Source: Syntrophomonadaceae bacterium (GTDB lineage Bacteria > Bacillota > Dethiobacteria > DTU022 > UBA8154). From it: DNA of 33,092 nucleotides. Positions within the stretch are counted from its first letter, which is position 1; every line of letters begins with the position of its first letter. Where the stretch lies: assembly GCA_007135125.1 (NCBI GenBank), contig SLJK01000073.1:1-33092 (forward strand), written 5' to 3'. The notes beneath the pieces were generated by a model. That model made no database searches and was not told the origin of the DNA. It saw only the letters and a list, made by a program, of their open reading frames with translations. Both the position numbers and the translations under genes were made by a program. This document shows, in pieces, positions 15,365 to 23,839 of the stretch.

Positions 15365-15380
15365 ATATAAGATATTATAT
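15365..15380. promoter_or_regulatory. Inverted repeat, possible operator of the Fur-family gene
   Basis: ATATAA (15365-15370) and TTATAT (15375-15380) form a perfect 6-4-6 palindrome between the promoter and the start codon. It is AT-rich like Fur and PerR boxes but matches neither consensus fully. Its role as an operator is inferred from position. Confidence 0.4.
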
Positions 15381-15408
15381 GATAAGAACTAGAACATATC
15401 CCTTTTCA

Positions 15409-15436
15409 ATATATAACATTTACAACAAAAGGTCAA
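15409..15436 (-). promoter_or_regulatory. Promoter of the Fur-family gene
   Basis: On the minus strand TTGACC (15436-15431) and TATATT (15414-15409) are 16 bases apart. The predicted transcript starts about 50 bases before the coding sequence. Confidence 0.5.
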
Positions 15437-15446
15437 CAATTATTTT

Positions 15447-16799
15447 TTAAAACGAGATATTATTATCAAGTAGCTTACCGGTTAGTGTCCAGGGTTTGGC
15501 CTCTACAATTTCCAGGTTTACCAATCGGCCTGTTAAATCTTCTTCTGTTGAAAAGTGAACTATCTTATTGGTCCGCGTGCGCCCGGTATAAATGTTTTGA
15601 TCGGTCTTACTCTTTCCTTCCACCAAAATCTCTTGTTGATAGCCCAGCAGTTTGAGATTTTCCTCCAGGCTTATGTTATTCTGCACCTTGTTAATTGTTA
15701 CGATTCTGCGTTTTTTTTCTTCTAAGGAAACCTGGTCTTCCATTTCTGCGGCCTTTGTTCCGCTACGGGGTGAATAAACAAAGGTAAAAGCAGCGTCGAA
15801 TCTAACCTGTTGAAGCACTTCAATGCTTTCTTGAAAATCATCTTCCGTTTCGCCCGGGAAACCGACGATGATATCAGTGGTAATAGAGCATTCAGGTATT
15901 AACTTTCTGATGGTGTGAACCAGCTGCAGGTACTTTTCCTTGGTATAACCCCTGTTCATTTTCTGTAAGATTTTATTGCTGCCTGCCTGGAGGGGCAAGT
16001 GAAAATGTTCACATATTTTTTCCCCTGCTGCAATTACTTCTACCATATTTGTGGAAAAATCCCGTGGTTGTGAGGTCATAAAGCGAATACGCTGTAGCCT
16101 GCCGGTTTCATCCAATACTTCTAGGAGCTGCGCGAAACCAATATCTTCTTCCAAGTCTTTGCCGTAGGAGTTGACGTTTTGTCCCAGCAGAGTAATTTCC
16201 CGGTAACCTTCCCGGGCAAGTTCTGTGATTTCCTTGATTATTTCTCCAGGAAGCCTGCTTTTTTCCGGGCCCCTTACATAAGGAACTATGCAGTAAGTAC
16301 AATAATTGTCGCACCCATGGCTAATAGGGACCCAAGCCGAGACCCCTTCCCCTCTCTTTACCGGTAAACCTTCACGCTCGCCTTCAGGCTCGATATCAAT
16401 GATAGTTCTGGAGGAAAAAGGAGCCTTTTCCAGCAGTTCGGGAAAGCGGCCCAGGGAATGTGGCCCGCCTATGATATCTAGAAAAGGAAACCTTTCTGCC
16501 ATTTTCCGGGCAGTGCCTCCCTGCTGCACCATGCAACCCCAGAGGACCATTAGCATTTCCGGTTTCTCTTTTTTCAAGATTTTCAGCTTGCCCAGGCGGC
16601 TGTGAACTTTTTCTTCCGCCTTTTTTCTTACTGCGCAGGTGTTTATTACAAATACATCTGCTTTTTCTTGTTCTTCAGTTGAACTATACTCCATGTTTTC
16701 AAGGTGGCCTGCCAGCACTTCGGAGTCATAAACATTCATCTGACATCCCATAGTAAGAATATAGTAATTTAACTCTTTTTTCCTGGTGGGTTGAATCAT
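15447..16799 (-). CDS. miaB: tRNA-2-methylthio-N6-dimethylallyladenosine synthase
   Basis: MiaB is a radical-SAM methylthiotransferase that adds a methylthio group to C2 of i6A37 in tRNA, completing the modification begun by MiaA. The 450 residues show the N-terminal UPF0004 domain, with its three cluster cysteines in MGCQMNVYDSE, NTCAVRKKAEEK and WGCMVQQ. The radical-SAM motif CDNYCTYC comes next, and a C-terminal TRAM domain ends with the GRTRTNKIVHF segment. A DUF2007 gene lies 37 bases upstream, suggesting cotranscription. Confidence 0.96.
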   Translation of the reverse strand: MIQPTRKKELNYYILTMGCQMNVYDSEVLAGHLENMEYSSTEEQEKADVFVINTCAVRKKAEEKVHSRLGKLKILKKEKPEMLMVLWGCMVQQGGTARKMAERFPFLDIIGGPHSLGRFPELLEKAPFSSRTIIDIEPEGEREGLPVKRGEGVSAWVPISHGCDNYCTYCIVPYVRGPEKSRLPGEIIKEITELAREGYREITLLGQNVNSYGKDLEEDIGFAQLLEVLDETGRLQRIRFMTSQPRDFSTNMVEVIAAGEKICEHFHLPLQAGSNKILQKMNRGYTKEKYLQLVHTIRKLIPECSITTDIIVGFPGETEDDFQESIEVLQQVRFDAAFTFVYSPRSGTKAAEMEDQVSLEEKKRRIVTINKVQNNISLEENLKLLGYQQEILVEGKSKTDQNIYTGRTRTNKIVHFSTEEDLTGRLVNLEIVEAKPWTLTGKLLDNNISF

Positions 16800-16836
16800 G
16801 GTATCGGACCTTTCAGTTTTTTAAAATTATCTTTTT

Positions 16837-17082
16837 TCATGGCTGCTCCTCTTCTGTGCTGCGTTCTTTAATAATATTTTTTGCTTCATGTAATCTGTCT
16901 GAGGGAACAAGAATTTTTGCTTCAGCCAATGGGCCGGACGTCAGACCGTAAATTGACCCGGCGGCCTCTTTTTTTACCAGTACCGGAATGCCTTCTGCTT
17001 TTAACCTTTCTTCCAGCATTTCTGTCAGAACAAGGTCTGTTTCCACTGTTAACTTAACCCATTCCTCCATCTTCAACAACAC
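16837..17082 (-). CDS. DUF2007-family small protein
   Basis: An 81-residue protein beginning with a short strand (WVKLTVETDL), then a helix (EMLEERLKAEGIPVLVKKE) and a second strand pair ending AKILVPSDRLHEAKNII. This is the ferredoxin-like layout of DUF2007 proteins, sometimes labelled putative signal-transducing proteins. No catalytic residues are evident and the function is unknown. Several TTG codons and an ATG follow AAGGAG; the exact start is uncertain by up to four residues. It lies between the MBL hydrolase and miaB on the same strand. Confidence 0.75.
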   Translation of the reverse strand: MLLKMEEWVKLTVETDLVLTEMLEERLKAEGIPVLVKKEAAGSIYGLTSGPLAEAKILVPSDRLHEAKNIIKERSTEEEQP

Positions 17083-17111
17083 TCCTTATTGCTGCCGGAT
17101 CGCAATAAATT

Positions 17112-17861
17112 TTAAATATCTGCAACCCGGTAAGTTTTGCCTTCCCGGGCCAGTTCCGCTGCAGGAAATATTGCCGCTGCTTCCTTTAGGTATGCTTGCG
17201 GGTCACGGTAAGGGAAAAGATGTGTGAGCAGCAGTTGCTTTACACGGCCTTCCCTGGCCAATTTTGCGGCTTGACTTGCACTGAGATGGTTAATCTTTCC
17301 TTTCTGTAAATCTGCGGCGAGCAAGTTTGATTCACATAAGAACAGCGGCGCATTTTCGGCATAATTACTGAGCTGCGGGAAGTATTCCGTATCCGAAGAG
17401 TAGACTATTTTCTTTCGGTTATGGTAGGACACGGAGACGGCATAGGACGGGACAGAGTGTACCGTCTGCAGAAAAGAAAATTGCAAAGAGCCGATTTCAA
17501 ACTGTTTGTTTTCGGCAATTATTTCGATATCGAATATGTCTTTATAAGATGAAAAACGGGCAAATTCTGCTTCCGGTTCGGCAGGTGAAAATATTTTCAG
17601 GGGTAAATTTCGAAATCCATTATCAAATGCTAATTGAAGAGCATAGCGAAGTATAAAAAGATCAGAAATATGGTCGCTGTGCAGGTGGGATATAATAACT
17701 GCCGAGAGCTTGTCCAGGCCGATGTAAAATTGCAGCCTGCTCAGGACCCCATTACCACAGTCCAGCAGAATATAACAACCATCCTGCTCCAGCAGATATC
17801 CCGAACAGGTGCCTCCTGCTTCTGGAAACGGTCCATAAGACCCTAAAATTGTAAGCTTCAT
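17112..17861 (-). CDS. Metallo-beta-lactamase-fold hydrolase (RNase Z-like)
   Basis: About 249 residues of the MBL superfamily. The metal-binding motif is HLHSDH, followed by the later ligands at TVHSVPS, SDTEYF (bridging aspartate) and LTHLFPY. The N-terminal GSYGPFPEAGGTCSGYLL strand-loop places it with the RNase Z/arylsulfatase-like branch. The flexible arm of true RNase Z is not evident, so a general phosphodiesterase or hydrolase role is more likely; the substrate is unknown. I start it at ATG 17861 by family comparison; GTG 17876 would add five residues. The next gene downstream (DUF2007) begins 29 bases on. Confidence 0.85.
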   Translation of the reverse strand: MKLTILGSYGPFPEAGGTCSGYLLEQDGCYILLDCGNGVLSRLQFYIGLDKLSAVIISHLHSDHISDLFILRYALQLAFDNGFRNLPLKIFSPAEPEAEFARFSSYKDIFDIEIIAENKQFEIGSLQFSFLQTVHSVPSYAVSVSYHNRKKIVYSSDTEYFPQLSNYAENAPLFLCESNLLAADLQKGKINHLSASQAAKLAREGRVKQLLLTHLFPYRDPQAYLKEAAAIFPAAELAREGKTYRVADI

Positions 17862-17966
17862 GGTTTGCTCAAGCACCTGCCTTTAAAGACCGGTATTGAA
17901 GGCATCGAAAGAAACAAACTCCACCAGGGCAATAGTTTGCCTCCTTTGTCCCAACTATTCTTTCCT

Positions 17967-19637
17967 TTACAATCTTCCTGAACGCAGAATAGACCACAAC
18001 CACCAAAACCCCATGGCTGCTGCCAGTATAAGGCCTATTTCTGCTAAAGCAAAATACCTGAAGATTGTAGTTTCAGTAAACTGTAATATCAAGCAGAGCC
18101 CGACAATTATACTTGCTAGAACGATACTAAAAGAGAGCCTGTTTACCATAAAATTCAGGTCGTTTAGGATTTGTTCGACCTTGAAGATTTCTACTTTTAC
18201 CTTTAGATTTCCTTCGGCACCGCGGTCTAAAATGGTGAGGAAACGTTCCGGGAAATATTCCAGCAGCCTTTTATATTTCCTGGCATTCTTATAGAGGCTT
18301 TTAATAACCCTCTTGGAAGAAAACTGTTTGCGGAATATTTCCTTGCTCATGGGTTGGGCCAGTTCAGCAATACTGAAATCCGGGGATAAATCAGTGAGCA
18401 ATCCTTCTAAGGTTAAAAACGTTTTTGCCAGCAGGGTAAAATCTGCGGGAAGCCTGATGTGGTGCTTTGCTGCGATATCCATTAATTCGTGGAGACTTTG
18501 TCCAAGGTTAATTTCTTTGAGGGGTAGGTCATAATATTTTTCATGCAGGCGTTCGAGCTGCAGACGCAGCTGCCTGGGATCGGTCTGTTCGGTAACAATT
18601 CCCAGGCTCAAAATGCTGTCCAGTATCTCGTCTACATCTCTTCCCAAAAAACCCAGGAGCAGTTTGCTGAAAGCATACAGTTGTTTTTCGTCCAGTCCCC
18701 CGGCTATCCCGAAATCCAGGAAGAAAAGCCTTCCATCAGCAGGTATTATGCCAATATTACCGGGATGTGGATCCCCATGAAAATAGCCGTCCAGAAGGAT
18801 TTGTTTTAAATAAGCTTTACTGAGATTTTCGGCAATTTTTCGAGGGGAAAAACCTGCTTGAAGCAAACGGTCATTTTCTTTTAGCTTAATACCTTCCACA
18901 TATTCCATGGTGATAACCCTGGTACTGGTATGATCCCAGTAAATGCCGGGTATAAAAACCGTTTTGTCATCATGAAAATTCTTTTTTATCCTTTCCGCGT
19001 TCCTGGCCTCATGATAATAATTTAACTCCATATTAATAATATGGCTGAATTCATCTACAATCTCGCCGAAGTGATACATTTTGCCGAGATTTGTATATTT
19101 ATCCAAAAGATGGGCAATCTCCCGCAGGATATCCAAATCCTGGGCAATAGTTTTGCGGATGTGGGGACGTTGTATTTTAATAACAACTTTTTCACCGCTC
19201 AGCAGTTCGGCGCCGTGTACCTGTCCGATAGAAGCTGCGGCGATAGGTGTTTCTTCTAGATGTTTATAAAGGGTTTCCAGGTTGCCGTGCAGTTCCTCTT
19301 CGATGATATCCTTTACCTGTGCAAAAGGGATGGGAGCAATATCGTCCTGAAGTTTTTGCAGCTCTAAAATATATTCCCGTGGCAACAGGTCGGAGCGTGT
19401 GCTCAAAAGCTGCCCGAATTTAATAAAAGTAGTCCCTAATTCTTCCATAACCATCCGTAAGCGGACGGCGTTGGAGTATTTTTTAATTCCTCTTTTTTCT
19501 TTTTTGCGAACGGAGAAACGAAGGTGCCGGGCAAATTTGCTAACACCCAACTCCTGGATCAATTGGCCAAAACCATGCCTGGCCATGGTATTAATAATTT
19601 TCTGAAACCTTCTTACGCGCCCTTTTCGTAAGATCAA
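17967..19637 (-). CDS. ABC1/UbiB-family atypical kinase
   Basis: The 556 residues carry all marks of the ABC1/AarF/UbiB family: the KxGQ motif in TTFIKFGQLLSTRSD, the alanine-rich loop AAASIGQVH, the VVIKIQRP lysine strand, the catalytic YFHGDPHPGN loop and FLDFGIAGG for metal binding. Two C-terminal membrane segments follow a basic linker. UbiB supports ubiquinone synthesis in Proteobacteria as an ATPase that helps extract lipids. In an anaerobic Firmicute the partner lipid is unknown (menaquinone or other isoprenoids are possible). The phasin-like gene upstream appears to form a unit with it. Start is TTG 19637 behind GGCGGTG. Confidence 0.92.
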   Translation of the reverse strand: MILRKGRVRRFQKIINTMARHGFGQLIQELGVSKFARHLRFSVRKKEKRGIKKYSNAVRLRMVMEELGTTFIKFGQLLSTRSDLLPREYILELQKLQDDIAPIPFAQVKDIIEEELHGNLETLYKHLEETPIAAASIGQVHGAELLSGEKVVIKIQRPHIRKTIAQDLDILREIAHLLDKYTNLGKMYHFGEIVDEFSHIINMELNYYHEARNAERIKKNFHDDKTVFIPGIYWDHTSTRVITMEYVEGIKLKENDRLLQAGFSPRKIAENLSKAYLKQILLDGYFHGDPHPGNIGIIPADGRLFFLDFGIAGGLDEKQLYAFSKLLLGFLGRDVDEILDSILSLGIVTEQTDPRQLRLQLERLHEKYYDLPLKEINLGQSLHELMDIAAKHHIRLPADFTLLAKTFLTLEGLLTDLSPDFSIAELAQPMSKEIFRKQFSSKRVIKSLYKNARKYKRLLEYFPERFLTILDRGAEGNLKVKVEIFKVEQILNDLNFMVNRLSFSIVLASIIVGLCLILQFTETTIFRYFALAEIGLILAAAMGFWWLWSILRSGRL

Positions 19638-19760
19638 TTTTTCACCGCCATCTATTCCGGAAAACTAAGCTCTACAGTTTGCATATACCCGGTAGTTAGG
19701 CAAAGCAGCATGGTTTTATATTATGAACAGAGTTGGGCAAATAGCACACAAGAACTGTTA

Positions 19761-20078
19761 TTATAAACTGCTCTGCTTTTCATCGTTTTCGCTACGGTTT
19801 ATTTTTTCTTCCAAAACGCTTATTCTACTTTCCAGCTGCTTGTATTCGTCCCGTGTTACCAGGTCGCTTTTCTGCAAGGCATTTTGGACTTCGTTTTTAA
19901 TATGTTGCCGGAATTCCTCCTTCTCTTTCTCCCCTCGTTCCATAATTTCTTTTAGCAAAGCCTTTGCTTCTTCACGCTGTATTTCCCCTTTTTTCACCAG
20001 GGTATCTACAGTTTTTTCTGCTTTTTCTTTTGTCATTGATAATGTTCCCCAACCTAAAGATATTAATAAATCTATCAT
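19761..20078 (-). CDS. Phasin-related coiled-coil protein
   Basis: About 105 residues, with a short hydrophobic N-terminus (MIDLLISLGWGTLSM) followed by a long amphipathic, charged helix rich in Glu and Lys, ending in a coiled coil (LESRISVLEEKINR). This resembles the phasin-related proteins annotated near ABC1 kinases in Firmicutes. Phasins coat polyhydroxyalkanoate granules, but the similarity here rests on a short helical pattern, so granule binding is an inference. I chose ATG 20078, nine bases after GGGGAG; the ATG at 20102 would add eight residues and contains that site. The gene precedes the ABC1 kinase by about 120 bases on the same strand. Confidence 0.65.
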   Translation of the reverse strand: MIDLLISLGWGTLSMTKEKAEKTVDTLVKKGEIQREEAKALLKEIMERGEKEKEEFRQHIKNEVQNALQKSDLVTRDEYKQLESRISVLEEKINRSENDEKQSSL

Positions 20079-20110
20079 GTCCGTACTCTCCCCTTTTCCC
20101 ATTTAATTAT

Positions 20111-20128
20111 CAAGCTCAAGCTCAAGCT
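20111..20128. repeat. Hexamer tandem repeat (CAAGCT)x3
   Basis: Three perfect copies of CAAGCT lie directly upstream of the phasin-like gene, in the 90-base gap after the homocitrate-synthase-family gene. Slippage here could change leader length but not any protein. Confidence 0.7.
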
Positions 20129-20168
20129 CAAAGTCATTATTGTTAAATTGTTAAGCTATAAAACAATT

Positions 20169-21362
20169 TTACAGTTCGGTATCAATAGTACTGTATTCAA
20201 TACCCTTTTCATATTTCTTATGCATATAATCTTCGTAAATATATACTAATTCTTTATCAAACAAGGTCCGCTTCATCTGCACGGTATTGCGACGTATCAT
20301 GGGTAGAAGTTCTGTAGCCTCTTCTTCTGTCAGCTTGATACCATATTCCAGGAATTTTAACATAATAGCCTTGGAGCCGGAGTGTTTGCCGATAACGATT
20401 TGCCTTTCCATGCCAACATCGTCGGGGCTGAATATTTCATAGGTGCCGGGATATTTGATTACCCCGTCAGCATGTATGCCCGACTCGTGACGGAACATAT
20501 TATCGCCCACTATCGGTTTGCCGGGAGGAAGAGAGCGCCCTGAAGCACGGGCCACATACTCGGAGAGTTCCCTAAACATCTGGGTGTTTAAATCCTGGTC
20601 TTTTTGAAAAAGAAATTTTAGGGCCATAGCCACCTCTTCCAGGGCGGCGTTTCCGGCTCTTTCCCCGAGCCCGTTAACCGTTACGCCCACAAAGCTGGCT
20701 CCAGCCTTTACTCCGGCCAGGGCATTGGCTGTAGCCATGCCGAAATCATTGTGAGTATGCATTTCTATCTCCATGGCGGTCTCTGCAATAAGCCTGGCAA
20801 CGTTTTCATAGGTAATAAACGGTTCAAGCGTGCCTATGGTATCGCAGTATCGAAGCCTGTCAGCTCCCGCTTCCTTGGCTGCCAGGGCAAACTGGAGCAG
20901 GAAATCAAAGTCAGTGCGGGAGGCATCCTCTGCGTTAACAGATATATATAGGCCTTTTTTCTTGGCGAACTCTGTCGCCTCGACCATTCGCTTCAGAACC
21001 TCTTCCCTGCTGCTCTGCAGTTTGTGCTTAATATGGATATCCGAAGTAGAAATAGATATTGCTACTGCATCAACGCCACAATCCAAGGAATGGATAACAT
21101 CATCGATATTTGCCCTGTTCCAGGCCATCAAGCTGCAGTTCAAACCCTGGGCGGCAATTTTTCTTATTACTGCTTTTTCGCTGCCTCCCATAACCGGCAC
21201 ACCTATTTCTAGTTGGTGTACGCCGATTTCGTCAAGCAGCTTCGCAATCCTGAGTTTTTCCTGGTTAGAAAAGATTACCCCTGCTGTTTGTTCTCCATCT
21301 CGCAAGGTAGTATCTACAATAATGACATCATTTTTTTCCAGTCCCTGCTTAAACCTGTCCAT
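20169..21362 (-). CDS. Homocitrate-synthase-family protein (NifV-like; candidate Re-citrate synthase)
   Basis: The 397-residue DRE-TIM metallolyase condenses acetyl-CoA with a 2-oxo acid. Seen: DTTLRDGEQTAGV at the start, the metal-binding EMHTHNDFGMA, VNGLGERAGNAALEE, and the HESGIHADG segment. It lacks the leucine-binding regulatory domain of LeuA. NifV makes homocitrate for the nitrogenase cofactor, but no nif genes are in the window. Re-citrate synthases of anaerobes belong to the same superfamily and condense oxaloacetate, feeding glutamate synthesis. The gene lies 50 bases behind proC-proB-proA, which consume glutamate; that context favours the citrate option but does not prove it. ATG 21362 follows a strong GGGGG site. 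Confidence 0.85.
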   Translation of the reverse strand: MDRFKQGLEKNDVIIVDTTLRDGEQTAGVIFSNQEKLRIAKLLDEIGVHQLEIGVPVMGGSEKAVIRKIAAQGLNCSLMAWNRANIDDVIHSLDCGVDAVAISISTSDIHIKHKLQSSREEVLKRMVEATEFAKKKGLYISVNAEDASRTDFDFLLQFALAAKEAGADRLRYCDTIGTLEPFITYENVARLIAETAMEIEMHTHNDFGMATANALAGVKAGASFVGVTVNGLGERAGNAALEEVAMALKFLFQKDQDLNTQMFRELSEYVARASGRSLPPGKPIVGDNMFRHESGIHADGVIKYPGTYEIFSPDDVGMERQIVIGKHSGSKAIMLKFLEYGIKLTEEEATELLPMIRRNTVQMKRTLFDKELVYIYEDYMHKKYEKGIEYSTIDTEL

Positions 21363-21412
21363 ATTTCCCCCTTAAAAAGGTTTCCCCCTTTCTAAAAAAG
21401 ATGTTAAGTGTT

Positions 21413-22660
21413 TCAACGTATCTGTCCATCTCCAAAAATTATATATTTAGTACTGGTAAGAGCAGTGAGCCCCATGGGTCCCCTGGCATGTAATTTTTGC
21501 GTGCTAATACCCATTTCAGCACCCAGGCCAAACTCAAAACCATCGGTAAAACGGGTAGAAGCGTTAATGTAAACTGCCGCTGCGTTAACCCTGGAAAGAA
21601 AAGCATGGCCGCGAGCGTAATCACTGGTCACAATAGCTTCTGAGTGTCCAGAACCATAAGTGTTAATGTGGTCTATCGCTTCTTCAAAATTCTCTACTAC
21701 TTTTATGGCTAAAATCAGGTCTAGATACTCCGTTTTCCAGTCTTCTTCGACAGCAGGTTTAACACTGTTTACATATTTTTGAGTTATTTGGCATCCTCTG
21801 CACTCAACCCCCTTTTCTTCAAGTCGTTTTATAATCTGAGGCAGAAAAGAGGCAGCGATCTCCTGGTGAACCAAAAGCGTTTCCATCGCATTGCATACCC
21901 CCGGGCGATGAGTCTTAGCGTTATCAGCTATTTCAAGAGCCATATTTAGATCAGCATTGCTATCAACATAGGTATGGCAATTACCGATACCTGTTTCCAA
22001 AACAGGCACCGTTGCGTTTTCAACAACGGTTTTGATCAAGGCAGCTCCTCCCCTGGGAACCAGTACATCCAGGTACTGATTCTGCTGCATCAGCTCTGTA
22101 GCGGCGGACCTGCTTACATCTTCGATTAAAAGGACGGCATCTTCGGGAAGATCAGCCTGTTTAAGTCCTTCTCTCAAAATTTTTACCAGAGCCTTATTGG
22201 AGTTAATGGCTTCGGAACTGCCGCGCAGAACTACAGCATTTCCTGATTTAAGTCCCAGGCTGGCAGCATCTATTGTTACGTTGGGACGGGCCTCATATAT
22301 AATGCCAATAACGCCGAGAGGAACACGAACCTGTCCCACCTGCAGGCCATTTGGCCTGCGCCACATAGAAGTAACCTCCCCGACAGGGTCTGGCAGTGCA
22401 ATAATAGCCCTCAGACCTTCGGCCATATCCTTGATTCGCTCCGTAGTTAGCTGGAGCCGGTCGTAAAAAGCCTTTGTATACCCCTCTTTTTCCATAAGCC
22501 TATCCAGGTCCAGGCTATTTTCCTGGATAATGCTTTCCGCCTTGTTCCCCAAAAGCTGGGCGATATTTTCCAAAGCTTCATTCTTTTGCAAGGTAGAAGC
22601 CTCAGCCATAATATGGCTGGCTTTTTGAGCTTTTTTTGCTTTATCAACTACTTCTGTCAT
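21413..22660 (-). CDS. proA: Glutamate-5-semialdehyde dehydrogenase (gamma-glutamyl phosphate reductase)
   Basis: ProA reduces gamma-glutamyl phosphate with NADPH, the second step of proline synthesis. The 415-residue protein has the ProA signature blocks PLGVIGIIYEARPNVTIDA and VLRGSSEAINSN, the catalytic cysteine in RPGVCNAMET, and the RVNAAAVYINASTRFTDG C-terminal motif. It is the third gene of a proC-proB-proA cluster and starts 28 bases after proB. Confidence 0.97.
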   Translation of the reverse strand: MTEVVDKAKKAQKASHIMAEASTLQKNEALENIAQLLGNKAESIIQENSLDLDRLMEKEGYTKAFYDRLQLTTERIKDMAEGLRAIIALPDPVGEVTSMWRRPNGLQVGQVRVPLGVIGIIYEARPNVTIDAASLGLKSGNAVVLRGSSEAINSNKALVKILREGLKQADLPEDAVLLIEDVSRSAATELMQQNQYLDVLVPRGGAALIKTVVENATVPVLETGIGNCHTYVDSNADLNMALEIADNAKTHRPGVCNAMETLLVHQEIAASFLPQIIKRLEEKGVECRGCQITQKYVNSVKPAVEEDWKTEYLDLILAIKVVENFEEAIDHINTYGSGHSEAIVTSDYARGHAFLSRVNAAAVYINASTRFTDGFEFGLGAEMGISTQKLHARGPMGLTALTSTKYIIFGDGQIR

Positions 22661-22687
22661 TTAAGTTCTCTCCCTTCCTGAAAAAGG

Positions 22688-23812
22688 CTAACGAAGAATA
22701 AGATTGTCACGATGAACTACCTCTTCACTTCCCGCATAACCAAGAATGCCTTCAATGTCCTTGGATTTGCATCCCATTATTTTTCGAAGTTCTTCAGCAT
22801 TGTAATTAACCAACCCCCGAGCCACTTCTTCGCCCCCGATTCCGTTAATTCTAACGACTTCACCCCTGGTAAAATTCCCCTCAATTTCTGTAATGCCAAT
22901 TGGCAAAAGGCTTTTATTATCTCCTGTTAAAGCTTTTTCTGCTCCCTTGTCCACATGGATGGCTCCTTTTAATTTTTGAGTGAACGCAATCCAGCGTTTT
23001 CTGCTTCGCAGGTGCGTATTATTGGAACTGAAGAGGGTGCACAAAGCTTCTCCTTCTAAAATTTTCCTGATGATATTTTTTTCCCGGCCGTTAGCGATAA
23101 CCATGTTAATACCAGCAGTCATGGCAATTTCTGCTGCTTCCAGCTTGGTTACCATTCCACCCTTGGCCAGTATTTCTTCGGTTGTCCCTGCATATTGTTT
23201 AATCTCCGGAGTAATTTCCTGGATAAACCTGATACAGGTTGCGTCAGGATCGATTTGAGGGTTTCCAGTATATAGGCCATCTATATTGGTGAGTATAATT
23301 AGCAGATCAGCGTCTATTAGAGTTGCTGCCAGGGCAGAAAGCCTGTCATTATCCCCAAATTCTATCTCTTCTGTAGAAATGGTATCATTCTCATTAACAA
23401 TGGGAATAGCTCCGTATTTAAATATATGCAGCAGGGTATTGCGTGAATTTAGATACCGTTCCCGGTTTTCAATGTCCTCCCTGGTAAGCAGGAGTTGGGC
23501 CACGGTATGGCCGTATTCCGAAAAAAACTTTTCATAATGTTGGATTAAAAGCCCCTGCCCTATAGCAGCTACTGCCTGTCTTTCCTGGATGGATACAGGT
23601 TTTTTTTTCAAACCCAAACGTCCGATACCAGCACCAACCGCTCCAGAAGAAACCAATACTACGTCTTTCCCCTGATTTTTAAGATCAGCAATCTCCATGG
23701 CCAATTTTTCTATAATTCCCAAGTTTAGCTTCCCCGACTTATAAGTAAGCAGGCGAGTACCTACCTTGATTACAATTTTTTGAATCTCATCTACATTAAA
23801 GGGTTTATTCAA
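22688..23812 (-). CDS. proB: Glutamate 5-kinase with PUA domain
   Basis: ProB phosphorylates glutamate, the first step of proline synthesis, and is normally inhibited by proline. The 374 residues consist of an amino-acid kinase domain (IVIKVGTRLL, SSGAVGAGIGRLGL, IVNENDTISTEE, GDNDRLSALAA, NIDGLYTGNP) up to about residue 260 and a C-terminal PUA domain, as in the long bacterial form. It lies between proC and proA on the same strand with 27-base gaps. Confidence 0.97.
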   Translation of the reverse strand: MNKPFNVDEIQKIVIKVGTRLLTYKSGKLNLGIIEKLAMEIADLKNQGKDVVLVSSGAVGAGIGRLGLKKKPVSIQERQAVAAIGQGLLIQHYEKFFSEYGHTVAQLLLTREDIENRERYLNSRNTLLHIFKYGAIPIVNENDTISTEEIEFGDNDRLSALAATLIDADLLIILTNIDGLYTGNPQIDPDATCIRFIQEITPEIKQYAGTTEEILAKGGMVTKLEAAEIAMTAGINMVIANGREKNIIRKILEGEALCTLFSSNNTHLRSRKRWIAFTQKLKGAIHVDKGAEKALTGDNKSLLPIGITEIEGNFTRGEVVRINGIGGEEVARGLVNYNAEELRKIMGCKSKDIEGILGYAGSEEVVHRDNLILR

Positions 23813-23839
23813 GAAAATCTACTCTCCCCGGGTATCTAA

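Noticed and set aside
15365-15380. PerR box upstream of the Fur-family gene
   Set aside because: The palindrome is 6-4-6 and does not fit the 7-1-7 PerR consensus; kept only as a possible operator.
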